Shown piece after piece: positions 7,439 through 12,660 of a DNA stretch of 24,335 bases (position 1 is its first letter; each line of letters begins with the position of its first letter). The DNA is from a virus: IMG/VR virus record IMGVR_UViG_3300022725_000049, positions 1 through 24,335 of that record; one strand, 5' to 3'. A program made the translations under genes and the position numbers. The notes under the pieces are model-generated. The model did no database searches and was not told the origin of the DNA. It saw only the letters and a list, made by a program, of their open reading frames with translations.

Positions 7439-7758
7439 GTTTGACTCCTTGTTCTAAGTAGATGAGACCAGTTCCGATGGAAATCTTTTAGTGCATCAAT
7501 ATCCTCCTTTTCTATTAAATCTGTTACAACTTGTATATTCTTTTTACCCTGTTCAGTGTTGGGATCAAAGACAACAGGGTAAAAGTTTTCAAGCGTTTGA
7601 AGGCACCTCATGATATCTACCAGATGTCGATACTTCTGGAAAGATATCTTGAAGTGCCTTTGGGCATTAAGAAACTCTGGAGTTACAGTCCAGAGTGTAT
7701 TCTCGATGAGATGTCTTTGTTCTTCTCGTAACTGATTATAATCTATAAGCTCAGTCAT
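7408..7758 (-). CDS. Hypothetical protein, first gene of the replication operon
   Basis: 116 residues, not recognised. Predicted mainly helical (YNQLREEQRHLIENTL, YRHLVDIMRCLQTLENF, KKNIQVVTDLIEKEDIDALKDF). No membrane segment. It is the first gene after a strong promoter at 7795-7823 and its leader would be only about 30 bases, without a clear Shine-Dalgarno. The last 31 bases overlap the ParB-like gene in another frame. Confidence 0.65.
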   Translation of the reverse strand: MTELIDYNQLREEQRHLIENTLWTVTPEFLNAQRHFKISFQKYRHLVDIMRCLQTLENFYPVVFDPNTEQGKKNIQVVTDLIEKEDIDALKDFHRNWSHLLRTRSQTCQSSNERTS

Positions 7759-7794
7759 ACTTTAATCTCGGTACTTACACCGCGTGTTCATTAT

Positions 7795-7823
7795 ATTATA
7801 TGCGACTACATTGTTGAAGTCAA
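7795..7823 (-). promoter_or_regulatory. Near-consensus sigma-70 promoter for the replication operon
   Basis: On the minus strand, TTGACT (7823-7818), a 17-base spacer and TATAAT (7800-7795): a 5/6 and a 6/6 match at ideal spacing, about 37 bases upstream of the first ATG at 7758. This is the strongest promoter seen by eye in the window. Confidence 0.85.
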
Positions 7824-7826
7824 CAA
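7811..7826. promoter_or_regulatory. Palindromic operator overlapping the -35 box
   Basis: TTGTTGA-AG-TCAACAA, perfect 7-bp arms, covers the -35 element. Further TATGTTG/GTTGA half-sites follow at 7829-7857, so a repressor or activator could bind cooperatively. Function is inferred from position. Confidence 0.6.
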
Positions 7827-8029
7827 CTATGTTGTAACTATGTTGATATTGTTGACTGTGTTTGAATTATCATAACAGTGTAACAGTGTAATAGAAGAAT
7901 ATAGCAGAAGTAGCAGAAGGTAGAAATGGGGTAGCGTCGGGTAGCCGAAATGTATATACGAACTTAGAACCGCGTAGTCGCATATAGAAATGCCCATCGA
8001 ATCTTAGGTGAAAAATTTTTTGAGAATGT

Positions 8030-8059
8030 AGCAGAAGATAGAATTTTCTATCTTCTGCT
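8030..8059. repeat. Perfect 14-bp inverted repeat
   Basis: Arms AGCAGAAGATAGAA (8030-8043) and TTCTATCTTCTGCT (8046-8059), two-base centre. It pairs two copies of the AGCAGAAG motif. AT-rich and without an adjacent T-run, so not a classic terminator. Confidence 0.85.
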
Positions 8060-8122
8060 TAAGCGGCGTTTTACTTCTTCTTTTTGATCCTGTTCTCCTT
8101 CTAGAGCACAATTAGCAGTGCT

Positions 8123-8197
8123 GGGATCATATTGACTGATAAACTGGCTTCTTGGCTGAGGTTAGGGCTGTGCCAGTTTTGTTTATCATATGACCCC
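8123..8197. other. Long imperfect inverted repeat, possible structured RNA or origin hairpin
   Basis: Arms 8123-8148 and 8172-8197 share, in inverted orientation, GGG-x-TCATAT, GATAAAC and ACTGGC with small internal differences, around a 23-base loop. Total length about 75 bases in the gene-free region. No coding sense. Confidence 0.6.
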
Positions 8198-8404
8198 TTA
8201 AGCAGAAGAAGGGAATCCTTAAGCAGAATTTCAGGCGTCCTGAAGTGTACTTAAGCAGAAGATCAGTTTCATCGAGCGGCCCCGAAGAAGAAGAGGAATT
8301 CTTTACAAGCTGGATTAAGCATAATAGAAAACGCCTATCCGCGAAAAGAAGAAGGTAGAAGAAGATAGATCGAACTTAGACGCCGATCTGAAATTGTGTA
8401 TATA

Positions 8405-8439
8405 TGAAATTGTATATTCGTCGGGGATATACAATTTCA
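8405..8439. repeat. Perfect 13-bp inverted repeat, possible ParB-type binding site
   Basis: Arms TGAAATTGTATAT (8405-8417) and ATATACAATTTCA (8427-8439) around a 9-base centre. A near-direct copy of the left arm, TGAAATTGTGTATATA, precedes it at 8389-8404. The minus strand shows no T-run after it, so it is not a typical terminator. Confidence 0.8.
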
Positions 8440-8499
8440 CCACGCCGCCCTTGCCCGTTTCTATCTTCTTCTATCTTCTGCTGTTCTGCTGTTCTGCTG

Positions 8500-9021
8500 T
8501 TATCCTTTTATTCGTTTATACATGTAGGTGGCAATGGACTTGGGGGACAATTCGTCTATATCCTCTTCGTATTTCTTTAACAATTGCAGGACTTTCTGTA
8601 GATAATCATCGACGCTGTCGAATTCATCATCCCAGAAACCTGGAGTTCTTTCAAATTCCATAATAAACTGAAAAGATTCAAGATGAACTTGAAACATTGT
8701 AAGATTTGCTGATGGTAAGGGTGTTTCCTCCCAGTTTTGAACCATCCTGGGAATGTCAAGTCGTTGATCTTTCAACCAAGACAATAATGCTAATACCTCA
8801 ATACAGCATATCTGATCATCAGATGGATGATAGTCAGGATCGTCTATAAGCTCAAGAAGTGTTCTGAAAGTATTGTAATAGAAGTCTTCAAACTCTTTGA
8901 AGACTTTGACTCTGATATGTGATAAGGTACATGCAAGATCTTCCTCATTTATCTTGGGGTGTGACTGTTTGACTTTCTGGTAAGACACTGTAAATAAAAT
9001 TACCCCGGGTACGTTAGGCAT
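8500..9021 (-). CDS. Hypothetical acidic helical protein
   Basis: 173 residues, not recognised. Mostly helical and acidic (FKEFEDFYYNTFRTLLELIDD, VDDYLQKVLQLLKKYEEDIDEL); no membrane segment or known motif. AAAGGA lies eight bases before the ATG at 9021. A terminator immediately upstream (9041-9080) separates it from the small-paralogue array, so it may depend on read-through or have its own promoter that I could not identify. The stop falls at the edge of the repeat-rich gene-free region. Confidence 0.65.
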   Translation of the reverse strand: MPNVPGVILFTVSYQKVKQSHPKINEEDLACTLSHIRVKVFKEFEDFYYNTFRTLLELIDDPDYHPSDDQICCIEVLALLSWLKDQRLDIPRMVQNWEETPLPSANLTMFQVHLESFQFIMEFERTPGFWDDEFDSVDDYLQKVLQLLKKYEEDIDELSPKSIATYMYKRIKG

Positions 9022-9040
9022 GATGATAGTCCTTTGAAGA

Positions 9041-9080
9041 GAAAAACAGGGGGTCAGGACCGAAGACCTGATCCCCCTGT
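9041..9080 (-). terminator. Intrinsic terminator (minus strand) after the small-gene array
   Basis: Stem 9046-9058 (ACAGGGGGTCAGG) with 9067-9080 (CCTGATCCCCCTGT), one bulged base, eight-base loop. On the minus strand the stem is followed by TTTTTC. It lies between the stop of the 9092 gene and the ribosome site of the 8500-9021 gene. Confidence 0.85.
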
Positions 9081-9091
9081 GAGAAAGGAAA

Positions 9092-9310
9092 CTAGTCGAG
9101 ATGATCTTTCCCGTTTGGGATCAAAGTACGTGTGAGCAACAGGGTGTTCTCGATGGTTTCAGGGTACACTTCTACTGACATGCTCTCATGAGTATCGGTG
9201 TATTCTGATGGGATGCTGTGGTCGATTCTCATGGTTCTAATGGTATTTCTTTCCCATTCAGTGTAGATCAATTGCTGTTTCTCATTGAACGCTAACGTGA
9301 TTCTAGTCAT
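9092..9310 (-). CDS. Small array protein A (~72 residues)
   Basis: Unknown function. Begins with two probable strands (TRITLAFNEKQQLIY) and ends with SVEVYPETIENTLLLTRTLI, matching the general strand-strand-...-strand-helix plan of the other four proteins in this array, though it is the most divergent. It is the last gene before the terminator at 9041-9080. The start has only a weak GAAG ribosome site and lies within the 3' end of the frameshifted copy upstream (…AATGACTAG). Confidence 0.6.
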   Translation of the reverse strand: MTRITLAFNEKQQLIYTEWERNTIRTMRIDHSIPSEYTDTHESMSVEVYPETIENTLLLTRTLIPNGKDHLD

Positions 9311-9313
9311 TCT

Positions 9314-9514
9314 TCACTTCACTTCCATTGTATCCGACCACAATAGCATTAAGCAGGTGAATGATCTCCTGGTGAGCTCACCGAAGTAGTCGGCTATGAC
9401 ATCTTTTGGCCACTTTTGAGGACGTTCATAGATGAGCTCTCCTCGATCATGATCGAAGGCTGTCAGTGAGATGATTCTGTTGTCCTTGATGGAGATGCTG
9501 ATGAATGCTTTCAT
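9314..9514 (-). CDS. Small array protein B, apparently frameshifted
   Basis: As written the frame gives 66 residues: MKAFISISIKDNRIISLTAF matches its neighbours, but the C-terminus after GELTRR does not. In the -1 frame the DNA codes for AHQEIIHLLNAIVVGY followed by NGSEVKND and a stop at 9303-9305. That matches LMNVIKMGY and LVNALKNGY at the ends of the neighbouring paralogues. One lost base near 9371-9382, where there is a perfect palindrome GGTGAGCTCACC, would explain it; the restored product would be about 70 residues, the family length. Either a mutation, a sequencing error or programmed -1 frameshifting; no canonical slippery heptamer is present. Confidence 0.65.
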   Translation of the reverse strand: MKAFISISIKDNRIISLTAFDHDRGELIYERPQKWPKDVIADYFGELTRRSFTCLMLLWSDTMEVK

Positions 9515-9532
9515 GTTATTTTTCTTCTGTGG

Positions 9533-9751
9533 TCAGGAAAGGTGTTGCTTCAGGAGTTCCACGATCTCTTCGAGAGCGTACAGGTAATCAGTTTCGACAG
9601 TGATGTTGATCTCGGGTTGATCATGCAGATTCGGATTGTATTCATATTCCGGGTGACCCCAGATGTGCAGAGGATTGTCTGATTCATCAAATACGGAGAT
9701 GAATTGCAGCTTTCCTTTTTGATCCTTTACCAGTTTGACATAGGCCTTCAT
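9533..9751 (-). CDS. Small array protein C (72 residues)
   Basis: Start ATG at 9751 is chosen because GAAAGGAAAG lies just upstream and MKAYVKLVKD matches the beginnings of the neighbouring copies; a longer open frame to 9808 has no support. Pattern: two strands (AYVKLVKD, GKLQFISVFD), a Trp before a variable loop, a strand (INITVE), and a C-terminal helix (YALEEIVELLKQHL). Unknown function; cytoplasmic by composition. Confidence 0.65.
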   Translation of the reverse strand: MKAYVKLVKDQKGKLQFISVFDESDNPLHIWGHPEYEYNPNLHDQPEINITVETDYLYALEEIVELLKQHLS

Positions 9752-9805
9752 GATACTTTCCTTTCGCGAGACGTGAGGGTGACTACATGATCTTACGTAA
9801 TCATG

Positions 9806-9840
9806 CATAAAAGAATGGAAGTGGCTTTCGCCACTTCCAT
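9806..9840 (-). terminator. Intrinsic terminator (minus strand) inside the array
   Basis: Perfect 10-bp stem ATGGAAGTGG (9815-9824) / CCACTTCCAT (9831-9840), loop CTTTCG, followed on the minus strand by TCTTTTAT. It lies between genes D and C of the array and would lower expression of C, B and A. Confidence 0.8.
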
Positions 9841-9844
9841 TTCA

Positions 9845-10063
9845 TTACTTGAGACTGTCCCACATATAGCCCATCTTGATAACATTCATGAGCTGGAGAA
9901 AGTCATCTTTACGCTCGTAGTCGATGTGGAGTTTGATTGACTGATCAGGTTCAGCGTCTTTCTTTGCATTCCACTTGAAGAGAATTTCGTTGTTCGTGGG
10001 ATGCAGAGCGATAATATGAATAAGACGCCCTTTGTGAGTATGAATGTATACCTTGGCTTCCAT
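9845..10063 (-). CDS. Small array protein D (72 residues)
   Basis: Start ATG at 10063, preceded by GGAGTGGAAAG; the longer frame to 10162 overlaps the next gene and adds an Arg-rich stretch unlike the family. Sequence plan: EAKVYIHTHKGRLIHIIALH, EILFKW, IKLHIDY, then LQLMNVIKMGYMWD. The K-G/E-x-L-I-x-I-I-A core and the L-(M/V/L)-N-(V/A)-x-x-x-G-Y ending are shared with proteins E and (after frame correction) B. Function unknown. Confidence 0.68.
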   Translation of the reverse strand: MEAKVYIHTHKGRLIHIIALHPTNNEILFKWNAKKDAEPDQSIKLHIDYERKDDFLQLMNVIKMGYMWDSLK

Positions 10064-10083
10064 GATTGCTTTCCACTCCTGTT

Positions 10084-10305
10084 TCATGACTTGAGAAGGA
10101 TATCCCCAAGGTATCCGTTCTTGAGAGCGTTCACGAGCTCGTCGAGCTGGTGTCGGTAGCATTGACCATAATGGATCATGAAAATATGAGTCCGCTTAAG
10201 ATCAGTTTCCATGTACCAAGCATTGATAATATCACCCTTTTTGTTCTCGGCAATGATGGAGATCAATGTCTCCTTATGGAAATGAAGAGTAATGACGCCT
10301 TGCAT
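10084..10305 (-). CDS. Small array protein E (73 residues)
   Basis: Start ATG at 10305 with GAAAGGAAAG upstream; the open frame extends to 10356 but the extra residues have no match in the sister genes. Sequence plan: QGVITLHFHKETLISIIAEN, IINAWY, FMIHYG, then LDELVNALKNGYLGD. Clearly related to protein D. It is the promoter-proximal copy of the array. Function unknown; no catalytic motif is visible. Confidence 0.68.
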   Translation of the reverse strand: MQGVITLHFHKETLISIIAENKKGDIINAWYMETDLKRTHIFMIHYGQCYRHQLDELVNALKNGYLGDILLKS

Positions 10306-10383
10306 GGTGCTTTCCTTTCTCATGGTGACTGTATACAATTTACCGGCGATATCCAATTCGACCCCCGATATGCTGTTTATGCT

Positions 10384-11007
10384 TTACGCATCCTGCTCCT
10401 GATATTCGTCTTTCGCGATCTGGGACCAGTCAATCGGTTTAAGGATGGGCCGATGAGTGTTGGGATCGAATTCCGGTCCGGGAAAGTAGCGTTTGATGAA
10501 GATACTGGATCCCAAGCGATTCCAGGCATTCAGGCACAGTTTCCGGATCATCTTTTCGTTCTCGGGGACGTTGTCGGGATGAGTCAATTTCGAGATATCC
10601 CCATCCGGATCCAGGCGACGGGGATCGTCTTTACGCCAGACGGCCGACGTAACGGGTTCCTCGTAGGGAGATTCGTTGAGGCGCCCCTCGTTGACCGTCT
10701 CGAAGTACGTCTCAAGAGCAACGGTGGCAGCCTGTTCCCAGACGTTCCACGTTGACGGATTCCGCCAATTGGCAGTAAATTCGCCAAAATGGCGACGGCA
10801 GCAGGGGTTGCCGGTAAGGCGGCGGTAGAAGAATTCCGCAACCACGAGATGCTCCTTGTTCCGCATGGTATCTTCATCCCCGCGAAGGGAACCGTAAGCA
10901 CATGCGGCGATGGTGGCAATCTTCCAATTTCGATCGCCTCTCGAGGTTGCTGTAACCTGCCGAGCGGTCGCAGCATTGATATTGATATCGAAATTCGGGG
11001 TTTCCAT
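10384..11007 (-). CDS. Hypothetical protein, GC-richer than its neighbours
   Basis: 207 residues, not recognised. Start at 11007 is preceded by GAAAGGGA; it is the first gene of the minus arm after the divergent control region. Notable are CCRRHFGEF and several Trp/Pro-rich loops (NWRNPSTWNVWEQAA, SAVWRKDDPRRLDPDGD). No membrane segment. Base composition is visibly higher in G+C (third positions included) than the rest of the phage, suggesting a different history, for example recent acquisition. Being next to the control region it may be expressed early, which is inference. Confidence 0.65.
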   Translation of the reverse strand: METPNFDININAATARQVTATSRGDRNWKIATIAACAYGSLRGDEDTMRNKEHLVVAEFFYRRLTGNPCCRRHFGEFTANWRNPSTWNVWEQAATVALETYFETVNEGRLNESPYEEPVTSAVWRKDDPRRLDPDGDISKLTHPDNVPENEKMIRKLCLNAWNRLGSSIFIKRYFPGPEFDPNTHRPILKPIDWSQIAKDEYQEQDA

Positions 11008-11752
11008 GATGATATCCCTTTCTCTGTAGTGTACGAAGGTGTACGGGTGAGAAAGCAATATCGGGGGCCGAATAGGATATCGCCTATTAGATATTCAATT
11101 ATCAAAGAGCGTTCGGCATGGAAGCCGTGTTGGGCGTTATGGATGAGCTCGGTCAAGTCAGCCAATCCGAATTGATCCGATCGCCTTACACGTTGCAATC
11201 TTCGTGCCAACCGATGGAAATTCCGGGAAATTGTTGATACCGGGCCGGAATCGCCGCTTTTGTGATAATGTACGATCGTTTATCATATTGATATCATGCC
11301 ATTTTGGCATATTTTGACAATATGGCAGTGTCATAATGACATGCGAATATTCACCGAACAGATTGAAAAAGTAACTGATTAGTTACTATCAGTATATAGA
11401 TATAATGAATTGTCTTGTCCAAGACCATGACAAGGCGTTTCCGGGCTTAAGGTACGTCAATATCATGAAGGTGCTTAATGATATCGAGAGGTCATAATGT
11501 CTTATCAATTCAACAGTGATTATATTATATCATAATCTATTATCATGAAGGTGCTTAATGATATCGAGCGATCATAATATATTATCAAGTCATGAGTCAA
11601 TGATAACGAGCAATCATAATATATTATCATGAAGCGAGATGATAAGTGATAATTGGGGGTCAGGGGGGTATTGGAGTCCCGGACAGCGATGGATCCTATA
11701 AATGGGTGGTATGGCAGTCAGGAACCGATTTTTAGTTTTTGGGAGATCTATC
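11008..11752. promoter_or_regulatory. Divergent control region between minus and plus arms
   Basis: No convincing gene in 745 bases. Palindromes: ATGCCA-TTT-TGGCAT (11296-11310), TGTCATAATGACA (11329-11341) and the hairpin GTAACT-GATT-AGTTAC (11371-11386). TTGACA at 11314-11319 has no good -10 at normal spacing. A TATAAT at 11401-11406 is the best plus-strand -10, with only a weak -35 (TTAGTT, 16-base spacing) inside the hairpin. TTATCA/TGATAA elements recur throughout, and a ~47-bp unit is repeated (listed separately). The region should hold promoters for both arms and could hold the packaging start, being just upstream of the terminase genes. Confidence 0.6.
11461..11629. repeat. ~47-bp direct repeat, two strong copies and a degenerate third
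   Basis: Copies at 11461-11507 and 11541-11587 share TATCATGAAGGTGCTTAATG and ATATCGAG and the TCATAAT...TTATCA end, with four differences. A third, shorter copy is at 11588-11629 and a further TATCATGAAG at 11626. Noncoding. The period between the first two copies is 80 bases. Confidence 0.85.
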
Positions 11753-12244
11753 ATGAAACGAGTCACGCCCTTAATGCTGTTCCTTATCCTATTGGCTTTC
11801 ATGAATGTTTCCTGTGAGAAGCAAATTGCTGAGTTAAAGTTACGAAGTCAGCAAATAAAATTGGAAACTGATCAGGTAATTAAAGATATCAAGGAACAGG
11901 GATTCTTAACCCCTGAACAGGTTTTGAAACTGGATGAACTAAATGTAAAATATAATAGGATAAATGATAAGATAAATAACATCGAGACTCTCTGGGACAT
12001 CGGCGATATGATTGTTGCCACCGTGGCCACTGGAACTCCTGTATCACTTGTATGGGCCATTTTCTCAACCATTGGGAAACGTAAAAAGGAACAACAACGT
12101 CTCACTGAGGAAGAGGACTTCAAAAAGCTTGTTAATAACATTGAACAGGTTAAGGGCGACGGTATCAGTACCACCCTCGACTGGGGTAAGTTGAAGGAAC
12201 TTAATAAGGATATAAACCTTAAGATCCATAAGGCACGGGAGTAA
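11753..12244 (+). CDS. Candidate lipoprotein with coiled coil and a second membrane segment
   Basis: 163 residues. Start at 11753 follows GGGAG by seven bases; a longer frame begins at 11702. The N-terminus has a KR pair, a hydrophobic stretch (residues 7-17) and Cys21 in MNVSC, a non-canonical lipobox (Asn at -3). Residues 22-80 look like a coiled coil. Residues 84-107 are hydrophobic (MIVATVATGTPVSLVWAIF) and followed by GKRKKEQQR, positive-inside. This topology, lipid anchor, helical periplasmic part, inner-membrane helix, resembles a unimolecular spanin, but the periplasmic part is short and the cytoplasmic tail long; superinfection-exclusion lipoprotein is an alternative. First gene of the late operon. 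Confidence 0.65.
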   Translation: MKRVTPLMLFLILLAFMNVSCEKQIAELKLRSQQIKLETDQVIKDIKEQGFLTPEQVLKLDELNVKYNRINDKINNIETLWDIGDMIVATVATGTPVSLVWAIFSTIGKRKKEQQRLTEEEDFKKLVNNIEQVKGDGISTTLDWGKLKELNKDINLKIHKARE

Positions 12245-12246
12245 AT

Positions 12247-12660
12247 ATGTCATATACTCAGGGACTCGAAACATCAAGTGACTTCGCATTAGTACGCGAG
12301 GCTATATCCAAGCGGTGGAATATTCCTGAAGCCACCCGCCAGCGTTGTATTGCACTACTGCAGCAGGTCGTACAATCCCCATATAATCCTGATAGCCCCA
12401 AGGAAGTTAAAAATCAAATTGAGGCTGTGAGAACTATTGTATCAATGGATAGGTTGAATCTATCTGAAGAACAGATGCTGATGCCTATCATGCATATTCA
12501 CGATCATGCTCACACCGTTCGCCTGGAAAATCTTGCTGATGATGAATTGGAAAATGAAATCCAACGACTACGTGAGGCGAACCTTTTAAGTGACCTGATG
12601 CAATCTGAAAGTCATGATGTGTTGTTTATAGACTCACATTATGATTTATATGCCATATGA
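12247..12660 (+). CDS. Putative small terminase subunit
   Basis: 137 residues, mainly helical. The evidence for TerS is position (immediately before TerL, ATGA overlap), size and the pattern REAISKRWNIPEATRQR followed by VRTIVSMDRLNLSEEQ, a style common in small proteins preceding phage TerL. TerS recognises the packaging site and feeds DNA to TerL. An unusual alternating histidine run H83-x-H85-x-H87-x-H89 (MHIHDHAHT) could bind metal. GGGAG lies five bases before the ATG. Confidence 0.6.
   Translation: MSYTQGLETSSDFALVREAISKRWNIPEATRQRCIALLQQVVQSPYNPDSPKEVKNQIEAVRTIVSMDRLNLSEEQMLMPIMHIHDHAHTVRLENLADDELENEIQRLREANLLSDLMQSESHDVLFIDSHYDLYAI

Larger units (their letters stand above)
7759..8499. 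other. Gene-free, repeat-rich region; candidate replication origin or centromere
   Basis: No convincing ORF in 740 bases. It holds AGCAGAAG at 7903, 7912, 8030, 8201 and 8254 and its complement at 8052 and 8475; within these CTTAAGCAGAA occurs at 8197, 8218 and 8250 and inverted at 8053. A 13-mer TATATGCGACTAC (7797-7809) returns inverted at 7974-7986; CGAACTTAGA recurs at 7959 and 8371. Three large hairpins are listed separately. Flanking genes are all on the minus strand, so this is not a divergent promoter region. Purine tracts on one strand (AGAAGAAG) with complementary tracts at the far end are also visible. Such a layout next to a ParB-like gene suggests an origin or partition site; a structured RNA is another possibility. 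Confidence 0.6.

Noticed and set aside
7759-8499. CRISPR array or tRNA gene in the repeat-rich gap
   Set aside because: Repeats are 8-14 bases, irregularly spaced and in both orientations, and no tRNA arms or T-loop (TTCGA) pattern were found.
8394-8663. Plus-strand open frame with hydrophobic segment
   Set aside because: Overlaps the repeat-rich gap and the end of the 8500-9021 gene in antisense, with no ribosome site; the hydrophobicity comes from CTTCT-type repeats.
10150-10755. Plus-strand open frame of 201 codons
   Set aside because: Antisense to the 10084-10305 and 10384-11007 genes, no ribosome site, and the GC-richer DNA explains the long open frame.
10584-11210. Minus-strand open frame of 208 codons
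   Set aside because: Different frame from the supported 10384-11007 gene, starts at a TTG without a ribosome site, and composition (Arg/Ser/Pro-rich) is typical of a shadow.
11314-11342. TTGACA in the divergent region as a plus-strand promoter
   Set aside because: No acceptable -10 hexamer at 15-18-base spacing; kept only as part of the region description.
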